DNA from: Nectonema munidae
Taxonomy: Eukaryota; Nematomorpha; Nectonematoida; Nectonematidae
Assembly (NCBI GenBank): GCA_030549495.1
Contig: JAUIRK010000722.1
Span: 84,585 to 148,584, forward strand
Length of the DNA: 64,000 nt
Direction of reading: 5' to 3'
The notes beneath the pieces are model-generated. The model did no database searches. It was not told the DNA's origin and saw only the letters and a list, made by a program, of their open reading frames with translations. A program made the position numbers and the translations under genes. Shown here piece after piece: positions 1 through 14,000 of this stretch. The number at the start of each line of letters is the position of its first letter. Position 1 is the first letter of the stretch.

Positions 1-822
1 CTGTATAATGAAAACCATTTAGAGAGTAGCAGCTCAGCATTCTGAACACTTTAGTCGTTTGCAAACTTCTTCGTCAGAACTAATTGATATGAAAACCACA
101 AGTGTGCAATGAAATAAAAAGTATATTTCTCTGGATTCCTGCTTCACATAGTAGCTACACATAAATCATTCCTATAAATTATTGATAACATCTTTAAAGT
201 TCGTGCAGCATTTGTATACTTCAATTTTTTCAAATTACTTTTTAAGATAAACTCTTTTTATCCATGCCAAAGAGTGTTGCTAGCAAATATTCAAAAAATT
301 CCAGATCGTAAAAAATTAGCAAAAAGTGTTTGTTTTATCTTTAAACAAAGAACTTTTTGGGTTTTATGTAAAACAACGGTAAACCATGAGAAAAAATTTG
401 GTTGAAAACATAAATACTAAAAAAACCAAAATTCAATGGCTTCTTCTTCAAGTACCACGAATATTATTAACTACGCTGAAAAAGTTGATAAAAACTTTAC
501 TAAAAATTAGTTAAATTTTACTTATATAAAAGTAAAATATCCCTCTACATAAATTGGGACACTTTAGACCTTTTTATAAAAATTTAGGGTACAATTTACC
601 CTCAGTTTCAAACACTAGACTTATTTTGATAAACTAGCAGATGAAAACTTTTTTACTATCAAATCAGTCAAAAAAAATTTTGAATGATGGATGAAACGGA
701 TATTTGTGGAGAATCTTTCATTAATGTCCTGGTTGGCACATTAGCTGAAACTTAAAGTAACACATTTAGTACATTAAAGCGACAATTAAAATATATAACA
801 TTCTCCGCAGCTTTAAAAACCA
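1..822. other. AT-rich stretch without a recognised gene
   Basis: No open frame, repeat end or RNA gene could be supported here. It lies upstream of the first visible SF3B2 exon, so it is probably intron sequence of that gene, whose N-terminal exons are outside the window. Confidence 0.5.
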
Positions 823-1590
823 TTATGGGGGAGTGTATCTGTTGACTGGTTTCCTGATTCTTGAAGACCTTCTTAGTATAGGATTACCTTCAGTAATATT
901 CTTAACTTCATTCAGTGTTTCAGGGTGAGGAACAAAGCATTCCAGAGAAGTTGCCTCATCATATGTTGATAAAGGTGAATCATAAGTGACTTGTATGTCT
1001 TGAGGGTTCTTATACAAGTTATCGGTACCAGAGTAGTGGAAGGAGATGAATTGTTAGAGCCAAAAGAGCGATTCAACGGAGCAGGAGCTAGATGCTTTAT
1101 TGAGACGGTATCAACCTTGCCATTAGGATATTTGACGTTTGCGTAGAGGTGGTTCGCATCCAAGACTTCCACTTCCAATAAATTATTATTATTAACGTAT
1201 TTATCGGAGGATAATCTTTTTAGCAATGCTTCCCAGGAGACAAGAGCAATTGGGGCATAGAGATGCCTGTAGAAGTCTTTCGCTGGAAGTTGAACATCAA
1301 TTCATGAGGTGAGGCATTGGTAGAAGTTGAGATTAATGTCCTTAAAGCATCTAAGGCCTCTTGCAAGGCACTTTCCCAATTACGAACTTCTTGCTTTTTC
1401 GACTTGAGAGTTAGAAGAACAGATTTCCTAATTGTGCCAACAAATCGTTCTGCTTGTCCATTTCCAGTTGGATTGTAAGGAGTTGTTCTACTGGGAACGG
1501 TGTTTTGGCTTTTCAAATAATTGCGAAATTCATAACTCATAAAACCACTGCCCCTATCCGAATGAACGTATTTAGTTAGGTGTGATAGAA
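823..1590 (-). mobile_element. Ty3/gypsy-type LTR retrotransposon remnant: integrase 3' part (fossil)
   Basis: On the minus strand the translated pieces show the end of a retroelement integrase: a core with YNPTGNGQAERF, a SPHEL(M)F stretch, then a C-terminal part reading EVEVLDANHLYANVKYPNG and a basic tail ending RKPVNRYTPP. This order is that of Ty3/gypsy-class pol. Only the 3' end of pol is present. No gag, protease, reverse transcriptase or flanking LTR was recognised. The copy is a broken fossil with a few interruptions, of moderate age because the integrase is still easy to read. It sits in the presumed upstream intron of SF3B2. The ~380 bases between it and the first exon show nothing recognisable. 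Confidence 0.8.
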
Positions 1591-1971
1591 AATTGATTAC
1601 ATATTATTTGGATACAAATACTTCATTTAGAAAAGAAAAAAGAAGGAAATTTATTTATAAATTCTTGAATACAATGCATATGTAATTATATTTTTATCGT
1701 AAAAGTAGGTTAAATATCATACAGCCTAGGAAAAAGAACTTGTTGAGAGAGTATTTACAAAAGTCAAAAGACCCCTTTTTAGAAATACAATTGACACTTA
1801 CAGCATAGGAAAACTCACAACTAGATACAAAACAACGGAAACAATATAAATATAGAGATGTGAAAAGAAATTTAAACACGTAGATTATAAAAATCTAGAA
1901 AAATACAAAGTTATATTAAAGAAAAAAGAAAACTTCTTATTTTTTAATAATTTTTGAGCCTTTTAATCTAG

Positions 1972-2072
1972 TTTATCAATGGAGAATGATTATAAAATTC
2001 CACCTGTTTTAGAAAAAGCTCTACTCCTTAAAAATGAATTGGCAGGACAAAGAGGATATGATTCCCATGGAC
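1972..2072 (+). CDS. SF3B2: SF3B2 exon a (first visible)
   Basis: Acceptor tctag ends at 1971 and donor gtacat starts at 2073. The translation contains DYKIPPVLEKALLLKNELAG, matching the human stretch KIPQALEKILQLKESR. The ATG at 1979 is in frame, but the human protein continues for about 300 residues before this point, so this is treated as an internal exon with an incomplete codon at each end. Confidence 0.8.
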
Positions 2073-5000
2073 GTACATATTTGTTATCTTTGAATGTTTT
2101 TAATTTTTAAAATCTCGAAAGATACCAATTCAAATAATTTTTATTTTAACTTATTGGGAAGTGTCATTTTTCTATACCTTAAGCAAAATTGAAAACATGG
2201 AATTATTGATAAATTTATTTTAAATCTAGGTTTTTATTGAGGATCCTTTTTAATTTAAATCCTAAAAACTTTAGGTCCTAAATGCTAAATTCTGTTACAA
2301 AATTCTAAATATATATATAAATTTAATATAAAAACGGAAAAAAAATAATTGTGGGGATAAGTGACCCAACTATAGTTAAATTTTAAAATTTCTGGATGAG
2401 AAAATTTTCAATCTGAGAAATTAAAGTCACTACAAAAGATGTTCAAATTATTTCTATCTATACTAAAAATTAAATTTTCAAAGAAATAAAAAAAAATTTC
2501 TACGAAATCCTTTTCCTATTTTTTTTGTTTATTTTTTGAAATTTTTTCCCTATCCATCCAGTCATTTTGATGTTTTGCGTGTCAAATTGAGTATGGAAAT
2601 ATGTAATTATATAGTACAAATGAATCACAATATGTTACGTTAAGCAACATTTAGAGTGAAGGTTGAAAGGCTTTAGCTTTTCAATACTCATCAGTCAACT
2701 TTTAGATCCTTTATCCATTTAGAGCAGTGGTTCTCAACCACGGGCCTAACCTTATTTTGGGGCCGATATAATAAAGGTGCAGAAAAAATTACGCTCGCAA
2801 TGTCATATCAAAAATGGCAAAATTATTGATTTATTAATTACACTGTACATAGTTGGTAAAGTGATTTTATATCTATCATCTGCTTAGATTTTGTCTACAC
2901 ACCATATGTCTAATGGAAGTGGAAGATTTAAAGGCCCATCTATTATTTTTGAGTATATCAATCTATGCCATTTTTTTATCTGGTAGGCGGTGACATTTCT
3001 AGGAAAGGATATAACTCTTTGGACTTCTATAAGTGGTGATCAGTTAGTTCTTTAAAAATAAAGTGATTTAAAAAGTTGCAAAACATTCAATTCCATTATA
3101 AGTTTTGAAATCGTGAGTTCTTAATTTTTTTTGATAATTTTTTAAAAGCTGATTATGACGAAGTTGTCTCGCATGCTGTGCTTGATTTGTGTATAAGCTA
3201 AAAAATCCATAGTTTGGCGCAGGACCTGCCTTATATTGGAATAAACTTTACAATAGCAACCTTAGTAACATCTTAATTTCTCTTTTACAGATGAGCTATT
3301 GGTAGAAGCTTTGAGTATCCATCCTGCCGCCATTGGTTCGATTCCTGGTCGTATCTACCCTGAGTCTGTACTTTTATTCTCTATGTTCATTATTCTTGCC
3401 TACGATGCAAAACCGAGGATGTTTAAAAGCATACGCAAGATTCAGACACTTGCAGTATTTGATTTTTGAATTATGGCATTTCGAAGTTTCCAGTTAAAAA
3501 ATAAACTTCCAAAAATAAGAAACTCATATGCACCACACATACGCGGAGAAAATAAACACTCATAGACAAGACAGATACCAATTTAAACAAAATAAGCCTT
3601 GTATTTGGAGTTGATGTTGGGTGTCTTTTTAATAATTCATTTTTATTTTAAAATGGAACACTTTTTTTAAATTTACGACTCGTTTCGAAGTATAAACTTT
3701 CTGTTCATATGTCATAGAGGAAAATGAATGCAAGTTTTGTTGTCTGTTTTTAAGTTGATTTTTTTTGTCGCGAAGTTTACTGCACGTAGACTTTTGGGCA
3801 TAAAAATCGATTAGACAATTTAAATCCGCCCGACTCCTAGGCCATGTTTCAAGTAGGGTGCTTTTCGTTATTTAGCAGCCACTAATATATTTTGTCTGAT
3901 TCAATTTAAATTAACAATATTAAATGATCTTTTATAATATAATTCAATTGCTCATCATTCTTACCTTAAAATACAACGAAAAATGGCTGCTGGTAACGAT
4001 AGAAGATGCAACCATAGATGCTGTCATGCCTTCGACAAATATACGCTTCAAATATACATTTTGCTAAATGCGATTTAGTGATCCATTGATTAGAAATAGC
4101 TGATCGCCGCAAGCACAAAATAAAACCGTCACTTTAATTTAGTTTCATTGCAAGAAGATTCAAAAAAAGGAGGAATCGTAAAAGGAAACGCGAAGGCTGC
4201 TCTTGCTAATAACAATTCAAAAGCGCCTTCTTCTGCTTTTAAAAAGTCCAACGAGAGTCTTGATCAGGGATATGTTTCAGTTTGCGAAGCGAACAAAACC
4301 CCAGCCTCAACAATCAACAACGACAAAGGTCTGAGCAGCAATGACGACGAGGTCTCCGAAAAAACATCTAAAATTGTAAGCGCTTTATTTTATTTCATTC
4401 GTATCTCCGATGCTAAGATACTTGCCAGAAACGAAGTTCTTAATACAAAAAAGTCTTCAATTTTATTGCAAGTTGTCGTTTATTCAATTACATTCCACTT
4501 TTTCTTTTGTTTGTGCACTGATGAGCGTAGATAGAGTCTGCGGTTTCTGTGAATTAAATTTGACTTCCAAAGCTCCTAGCATAAATGTTATTGTTTTTAA
4601 TCTGGAGTTTTCCTTAACATATCTCCAAATCTACTTTGATTTGATTTTCGTTAAAAGTTCATTTCTTCGCTTTAGTACCCTTAAAAATTTTCTTATTTTA
4701 TTGTTAAAATCATCTCTTAAATTCTCGTCACCTTTTTATAAAAAGTGAGTTCTTATAAAATCTTTGTTATGACCATTAACATTTTTATTTAATTTACACG
4801 TTGTACTTGAGATTATGGTTTACTATCAATGTTCTCAAGTGAAATATAACGACTCATACTTCAAATTGGTTTTACTGCATTGACGTCTTGTGGGTAAGTT
4901 TTCTAAGGTGCTAGAATTCACTTTTCTAAAGCCCGGCAAGTTAAAAAGACACTTAGAAATGAAGCAGTCGAGTTCAATAAACAAAACTGTTGACGATTTT

Positions 5001-8000
5001 AGACGTCGAGCTGAACGATTGCACAAATCTAGGTTTTATGACATAGGAATCCTTTTCCAAAATATTAAGTCTGGTTTGAAAGTCTTCTATAAAGTTTAAA
5101 AAATAAGTGTTATCGAAAAGTCTCACAACATAGGAGAAAAGTTGCTATTACCTTGCTGCAAAGATATAATGAATGTGAAAAGTTGAAGCATATTTTCCTG
5201 TCAAACGATACCGACATAAGGCTAATACGAGAGATGTCTGTTAGAAGACTAATAAATAAGAGAGATAATGTCGCACGTCATTCTTGAAGTGTTTTCTGGT
5301 CGTGCTCTAGCAATTCCTTGTTCTAGTTTTTGGACTCTTTTTAAGCAAAAAATTGCAGATGTAATTGCTACCTGATGGGTTCAAATTTTTTCCCAATGAA
5401 GTCTAAAACAGGCCTTATTGCCATTCACCAGTTTTTGAAACGAATGCTGCCCCTTCTATTGCTAGATAAGACTAACCAAGTGAATTTTTATATTTTTAGT
5501 CTAAAATGATCTCTTTTGTAAATTTTTAGAGAACGCAATTTTCGGTTTATCCGATTCTGCATTGTGTGCTCGAAGATTAAAAATGTCTCTGTCTTCTAAA
5601 GACCCCATGGAACGGGTTATATTAGAAGACTCATTGGTAATACAGTCAGATCTCATTTATTCAACAGTAGATTATCCGATCCAATATTGATTAGGAGCTA
5701 AATACTTTTTCTCTGCCTCTCATCTCACTAATCGTCAATGAGCCTGGTTCACATCTAATGAATTGGTTAGGTGGATTGATCACTCTTCACTGAAATGCAT
5801 TGTTGCTTAAAATTATATTTTAAAATTTTTAGCTACGAAATGTTACCAAGCTTGATTAGTAACACAAAAAAACAAATAATCATCTTATATAATCTTCATA
5901 TTCTACCTACACATATATTCACTCAGTAGAGTAAATTGCTTGAAAATATGTTTAGGACATGGGTCTATGAATTGACTTGTCTCTTTAAATTGAAATTGAA
6001 CACTGATCTACACCACAAAACTTAAACTTGGGTTTTTGTGATATACTTATTTTCGTGTTGACTATATTTCCTACATTTATAAGAAAATTTAACAATGCTA
6101 CGCAGTAATTCCATTCTATGAGCTCGAACATGCATCTATCTACATTCTATGCCTTTCTCAAGGTGGGACGAGGGGAGGTCAAAATATTTCCAGGTAATTC
6201 TACTTTCTAATTGGTAACCATTTTCAGCCTGTATTGACAAACGAGGGAAAATGGGCCATAACATTTTAACAATTTTATTAATTAAAAAATTGGGCCTTCA
6301 GGGAAATGAAATAATCAAACGGAAAATAAATGATAATGAAAAATTTGAGTGAGACTCGAAGGTTATACCTTCTTTTTCAATTCAATATTTAATGGAAATG
6401 GAAAGAAAATTATTTAGAATATTCACACTACAATAAAAACTGGACTTAACCCTTAGAATACTCAGACTACAATAAAAGCTTCATCATTTGTTTTCGGTTG
6501 GGTAACACCATTCTAAAGTAAAGTTAAGTTAAGTTGTTTGTGGCGTTCGCACCCATCCTTTCGGATATCGTGGCCCGCCCGAAATGCTGAGTCCAAGTCT
6601 ACCTGGACTTTCCATCCCACTAAGCACCTATCAGCCCTTGTTACAAAAGAATAGCTATACCTTGTTATATATATTATTTTACAAGAATTTATGTTACAAT
6701 ATATAAATACATCTGAGTGAACGATACTATCCTAACGCGAACGCTCCCAATTTGGGAAACAAACTTATTATCTAGTGATAGCTTGATTACTAACCACGTA
6801 GAATCGCGTCGCTAGAGCACTACCTAACGGTAAAAACCTTTGAATTCTTCAGAGGAAGAAAACCCGGGTAAAAATCGGCACACCATTCTAAACTTTAATA
6901 GTTTTAAGTTGTAAAGTAAATTCTTTGTTAAGATTATTTTGTACCTGCAAGTTTTTCAATCTAAGGTTTTGTTTTGAAGTAGACGTACGCGGGTTGCGTT
7001 TCAATCAGGGCCCGTAATCAGTTCCTCCCTTGTTTGCTTATCTCTGTATTGTTCAGCCCATACAGAGATCTAATTGTATAAATCGCTTGTGTAGTTTTGT
7101 AACAAGGGCGCACCCTTGTTGTTATCTTTCAAATGGATTGTTTGGTGAATCCCGTTGACTAGACGCTTCCTATGTTGTAATACATAAGGTGGTATTATAT
7201 AGGTGGTGATTAGGAGTGTACTTTGTGAAGTATGGGGAATTTCTAATGTTTCTTGTTTCTCTGCGGATCGATATATAGGCCTGTTAATTGAATACTTAAA
7301 AAGAATTCCTAATTTTAGTTTTTTATTTGGAAATAGAAAAAGTACAGAAGAAAGAGGAAGAAGAAAAAGAAGAAAAGCGACAACAACAAAACAATGACAG
7401 CTACTACTCACGAAAATCTTTCAAAAGACCTTTCCGCAGAAGATGCTGAAGCGAAAACCGAAGAAACTGAAAACGACATTCAAATCGAGTATGTCCCGGA
7501 AAAGATGGCTGTTGAAATCACTGATCCCAATTACAGACACTTTCTCAAAATTTTCAACCAGTTCAAGGTAAGGCCTTTCTTCTCCGAAGGCCACGCTTTC
7601 ATAGTCGCAACTGCATGCCTTGAAAACGAATAAGGGGCGTGCATTTTATTCTTATTCTGTATACGCAAGATAGGCTTCTGAAGATTTGTGGAAAGCGATA
7701 TTTTTCCATTAGGCCTCGTTACTTATCATTTGTTCATGATTTTCCCCATTTTTAGCTTGAATTCAATCCAAAAACTCCGAAAGGTGGCGCCACCTCTGAA
7801 ATGACAAGAAAGGATCCATCCATTGTTTCTAGCAAATTTTTAGGAGGCTCTGAATTCGGAAGTTCTCAAAACACAAAAAAAAGTTCACAAAAAGTTGACA
7901 TTCACGAAGAAGAAGAAGAAGAGGAAGAAACGGTTTTATATTTTATATCTTTTTCATTCGTAAATGTGTGTTATTAAAAATGTGGCTTCACTCTTTTTTT

Positions 8001-11000
8001 CATCATAATAAAAAAAAGCTGAACAAATGAACACTTTTTGTTATAACGAATTCAATATTTGCATCTTCCTTATTAAATCACATACTGAAAGTACTTTAAT
8101 TTAGCGAGAACATAATTTTACGAATTGTGCTTCAAAAACAAATTCGTAAATAAACATTTCTGAAAGTTTGGAGATATTTAGCCTAAGAAAATAGTTTTTA
8201 CTTGATACATAAACATAAATGCCATGGTAGTCTGAACGTTTTCCTCTTGACATTTTCTTATCTTATCTTAAGGTGCGGGGTGAAGTTTGTTAGATACTTG
8301 GCTTCGGTACACAAGTCCTCGGCTTCGATCCGCGTTAAGTCTTACTCGCGCCTTGTTCGACACAAGCTTTGCAATAATTGCACCTTTTCGATAAAAACCC
8401 TACAAGGTGCGCTTACCTTATCCAAGCAGCGCACTAATCAATATAAAAATTAGTTTTTACTTGTCTCGAAATTACAGTGATTTTTAATTTTATAAAAAAA
8501 GGCGAAGTTCTGGAAATTAATTTGGCGGAATTCAAGTTCGGGATATTTTTGTGTTCGCGAATTTAAATTCTGGAAAATTTGTTTCTAATCCCTACCTAAA
8601 TATATTTATGTTTTTCATTGTATGAACTAAGAGCGTAGACAGGTTCTCATACCTGGGGGATGTTATACAGATGATCACATGCTAGTTTTTGTACAACTTT
8701 TCATATGAAGGAATATAAGCAGTATCTGTATGATGGTAATTTAAAAAAAGTAATCCCTAAGTTTATGAAGAATTAAAAAAACAAAAAAAGCTTGATAGGA
8801 TAGCATTTAAACTCCTCCAAATATGTAACGTCTCTTTTTGTTTCTGCCTACAAACTCCTCGACAAGAGATGAGATATCAAGAAGAACATGATGGCTGTGA
8901 CAGATAGCTACAGCATGAGCCCTTTCCGACTCATAGTGCTTCTCATCCACGTTTTAAGTGTTAGAGCAAAAAAGATACGTTCGCATTCCCTCGATGTTAC
9001 AGGGCACACAAGAAGCAACTTCACGAGCACAGCTACTTGGGGAAGAATTGGCGAACTCCCGATGTCATGCTTCTCTTGCTTGCTGCAAGCCATTTGCATT
9101 AGTTGTTTTTGAAACATAGCTAACTGTACTGCTAGCTCATCCTATTGTAGTTCTAGACATTCTACTAGAAGTCCTGCTGTCACAAGATCGTTAATAGGAG
9201 CCGTTGCTGTAGATGAAAGTCCATATCTTAGAGAAGCGACTACAACACTATTTATATTCAAATGATTTAGCTTAAAAATTTGAAGTTTTTCAGTTAACTC
9301 ACTCGATTCAAAGAAAAAAAGTCGCGTTTTTATGACTTCAAATCTCTATTGTTGTTTGTTTGTTAATTTAAGTCTCGTTTGTTCGTTGGCTATACGCTTA
9401 TTTTTTGTCCATCCTGTTTGTCTCTTTGGCATCTAATTTAACTTCTTGCAGTGAAGAAATACGTGCATATTTTTCGCATATATTTTTCATTTTTGAATCA
9501 CACTTACGAATACAGTGAGCAGTAGAATTTGTTTTGCAAAAAGTCTTGTCTTTTTTATAGCGCATCTACATAGAGACAAATCAAATAATTTTTCAATTTT
9601 TGATCCCTAAAAATTTTTAGTGAATTTTTTGCTTTTACTTCTTGCTGTGAAAGAAAAAGCAGACCAAGCTTGACTAATTCGTTGTTCTATGCTTTTTTGA
9701 TTACATATCACCGGTTTCACTGTTTGATTCAGACCATCGATTAATAACTTTTTAAGCTACTTTAGAAATTTTTTTTGTATATTTAAATTTGCATTTTTAT
9801 CTTCCATGAAAATTACGTTTTGCTGTATTGAAATACATCTTCTTAAAACATCTTTTAAATTTGGAAATCCTGAAGAAAGAAAGTCCTCAAGACCTCCAAG
9901 ATAAATGCTGAGATTCGTATTAAAAGAAAGACGGTTTTTTTGGAACAAAAGCAGACATTTAAAAATTAAACAAGAAATTCTAGAAAAAAATTGACAATCG
10001 ATTTATATTTGCAAAATATATAAAACAAAATTGCATTTCCCGGTAGCTAAAATTTTTTACGTCAATACATTGCATAACTTATGTACATTAGAAAAGTTAC
10101 GCACCAAAGCATAATTCAAAAGTGCATTAGTATGACATACTTTATCATGTATAAGTTAGGGGGGGGGGGTGCATACTCCTCATCCACCGCAGTCTACGCC
10201 CCTGGAATGAACGGTGAAAAAATCCTCTCGTAGAATAAAGTGGAGTAGAAAACTGTTTTTCAAAATACGATCAATTGAAACATTATCAAAGACTATCATC
10301 CGCATCTTCTATGAGGGTGTAATGTTGGAGTTAATTTAAAGCAAAGCAGTTTGATGCATAGGGTGAAGCGTAGTCGTTTCAAATTATTTTCCTTCTACAA
10401 CCCTATATACAGGGTATCCCACAAAGTCTTTAGACAATTAAAAAAATATGTTTAAATAATATCAAGTAAATAGTCGATCGAAATTAAGTAATCAAATTAA
10501 ATAAGTCAATATAAGTTTAAATAGCCAAGTTTTTATTCAAAGCATTAATAAATTTCTATATGAGCACCATTTGTAGCACGAAGGACATCTAAACAATATT
10601 CTATTTCAGTCCACGTTCTTAACATTTTTTTATCTGGGCTGTCACGTTCATGTTCTCTAATAACGTATGGGTTTTCACTTCCACAAATTCTTGCATTATG
10701 TTTGTTATGCTTTCCAAACACATGAAAAGTTGCTTCATCGCTAAAGCAAATGAGGTTGAGAAAGTTAAGAGCAAATTCTTTTCGCTTCGGTTTGTCATCT
10801 GACTTTAGTGCTTGCAATAATTGAATTTTGTACGCATGAAGCCTCAAATTGTTATGAAGAACTTTATGAATTGTTGATCTAGCTAATTGCAACTGAACAG
10901 AAGCAGTGCGGATGGACTTAGTTGGGCTCCGAATAAATGATTGACGAACACGCTCGATGTCTTCTTCAGAAATTCTTGGCCTTCCACTTTTCGGTTTATG

Positions 11001-14000
11001 TAGCAACGTTGCAGTTTCCATAAACTGTCTATGCCAATTGCTGGTGCATATTTAGTTGTGTAATTTCTTGAATATCAGATTTTGTTTCGATAAACCAAGA
11101 AACACGTTGTACTTTTTCTTGTGGAGTAATCATTTTTAAAAAGGTTTGGAAATCAATTATTTTATTTATCTCTGAAGTTAAAAAAGTAATATTACTAAAA
11201 ACTTTTATAACAACTGATTATATGTAAAGAGAATTATTTTGATGCACTTCTTATAATTTTTTAACGAATTTATAAATTTGTCTAAAGACTTTGTGGACAC
11301 TAAGATAGTAATGTACAAATAGAAAACTTTTTCCTCTAATCTATAATCGTAGCCTAAAAAAGTTCTAAATCACAATTTGAATGTTTTCCTCTCATTTGTC
11401 TTATTTTTGTAGAAGGAAGATTCAAAAGCTAAATTATCCAAGAAGAAGTGGAAAAAGATGAACCGTCTGAGCGTGGCTGAGCTGAAGCAACTGGTCAAGC
11501 GTCCTGACGTTGTTGAGATGCACGACGTGACTGCTCAGGATCCCAAACTTCTCATTAGTCTCAAAGTAAGGATGTCTTTCTCATTTTGGATTATAACCCA
11601 ATGACGACGCATCTACATTCGTTTTGAATGTTTTTACCTGAATTTCGTCCATACATATATATTTAATAAATATTGAATTTTCTTTTATTTTATATTTATA
11701 TCACAACAAAATGTCCACTCTCACCTCTATACAAAGGCAGATGTTGTTTTAGACCAATCTATATGTCTTGAATAAGTTCGGTGTCATACTATGATCAGCA
11801 AAGACATTTGAATTCCTGATCTTTGAGTATCAGAACTAGCCTTTAAGAGCAGAAACTGTCCCTTGTTCCATAAATAAACTTTTCTTTTCAAATTTCGTGA
11901 CCTCTATTTCCTTTTCAGGCAGTTAGAAATAGCGTTCCTGTTCCTCGGCATTGGTGCTTCAAGCGCAAGTATTTAGCTGCGAAACGTGGCTTCGAAAAAC
12001 CTCCATTTGATTTGCCGGATTTCATCAAGAAAACTGGGATATCGGAAATGCGACAAACTGTTTCTGAAAAGGTTTCCTCTTTCCTTCTATTTTCGTAAAT
12101 TCGTTTTTAACCTTAGAACGATGATTTTTATATTATTTACGTAGAGCGAAGAAAGTACAAATTATTGTGTCTAGATTTAACTTGATTCAGTCGATGAAGA
12201 ATCTATGGATGATAACAACCGGTGAATTTTTCCTTTACGTCGATAAGACGGCACAATTTAAGATTTTTGTCACGAGTTTCAAATTCGACAATGTTCTATT
12301 AAACTTTTTTTTAATTTGATTTTCTACTTTGCCACATGTATGCCATTCCTTGTTTTTTAAACCAAGATCTCTGCTTCTTGATGCAATCCCTGCCTTCTAC
12401 GCTTCTTGTGTCTTAATCTTGGGGGTTTCCAATTATTTGCAAGTACCTTTAAAAACCTAAAAATTCCAAAATATGGATAGAATGTAGTTTAATGATTCAA
12501 AAAGATTTCAATCAAATATTTTAAATTTCTTTACTTTTTTCGTGGTTAAAGTCAGATGGTGCATCACTTGCGTATTTCCATAAATAAAGTTAAGGATTCA
12601 AGAGACTTGAACTCGGGGACCTTCTAGTGTATAATCTAAGCTTTACTCGGGTAAACTAAATTCTTTGTAAATGTTTCAATTTTTATCTATATCTATATGA
12701 AAATTTAAAAATACCAGAATATTCATTCACACTACGTGAATTACAGATGGTTTAATAAATCGTTCCAAGTATTTAAATTAGTCTAAATTGATGAAAACAT
12801 CTGCTTTTCAGCAAAGCAATGACCACGAGATTATTTTTGTTTTCAATGCAAATTCTAAACATTTTCGAAATGTCTTATTCTACTGATTTTAAGTCTTCTG
12901 CAGGTCGCAAAAATTCCTTTTATAGTCACATTTTGAATTCGTTTTTTAAATAAAAGGTCTCTATATTTATTCTCTTTTGGATTTTTAACTTTTTTTCTGA
13001 CGAATGAAAAAGGCTTCGAGGTTTGTATTTATTTTTTTTGATTCAGGAACAAGCCGCTTCCTTGAAGACGAAGATGAGACAAAAGATCCGCCCAAAAATG
13101 GGAAAAATTGATATCGATTACCAAAAATTGCATGATGCCTTTTTCAGGTAAAGCGATGCCTATCCTTCCAATATTTTATTACATGCACCATATGTAACTG
13201 AGCTATATACTTTTCAATTAATTAGTGAAAGCCCCGGATTGGACACAAAGTGCAACCGATGAGATTTCAATAGTCGAAACCTTGTAGAAAAACGAAGCTA
13301 CCATATGCTGATGTATCCTTGATTTCTTGTTTTAAGCTTTCTTGTTGTCCTAAAAAGCGCTCTCATAAACAATTCAAGTTTCACGGCCCCTTATAAATTT
13401 GTTTGCTGAAACTCCCTTTATTTTTACATCTTAAAAGTAGTTTAGTTGTTTCATGCGAATGATTTTGCATTTTTATGTGTTCTTTGGTGTAAAATTTCAC
13501 ATGAATACGTGCTCGAAAAGAAGCGGGTAATTAATAAGCTAAAAGTTATGCGATGTTAGACATCTATCATATGTAGCCCGGTCGCCAGATTCCAAGTACA
13601 GAGGGGCAAAACGTATTTTAATGGGCCGGGACTGCAAGGCAAGACCCTGGTCGTATAGGAAGAAGGAGATGGAGGTTGGGACAAAATTTGTATTCTTGAT
13701 TTTGAGGATTTATTGCTTGACACGTGGAGAAACTGTGAAGAGTTCGGCGGTCACGGGCGGGGATGTATGGATCTCACTTTACTGTGGTGACTAATTGACA
13801 TTGTCATTAAATCTCTAAGTAAGGTCACGATCTCTATTGATTATTTTTGTCATTCTACAAAGATTAATCTCAACCTTAATTCATTTTTTCAGTGTTTTTC
13901 GAGAGGCTAAAAAAGCTTTGTCATGAATATTCCTTCCCTATTCCAAAATTTCTTTCTAGGAACCTCAATTAGTTCAAATTTTACACATGCATTCAAGAAT

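Noticed and set aside
3292-3365. Open stretch after a strong acceptor (tctcttttacag), reading ELLVEALSIHPAAIGSIPGR, considered as an SF3B2 exon
   Set aside because: It does not match SF3B2, its natural end breaks the phase between exons a and b, and it contains pol III A and B box sequences, so a tRNA-derived relic explains it better.
7394-7396. ATG as the SF3B2 start codon
   Set aside because: The lysine tract before it (from 7337) and the KIPPVLEKALLLK exon at 1972 match the human protein upstream, so this Met is internal.
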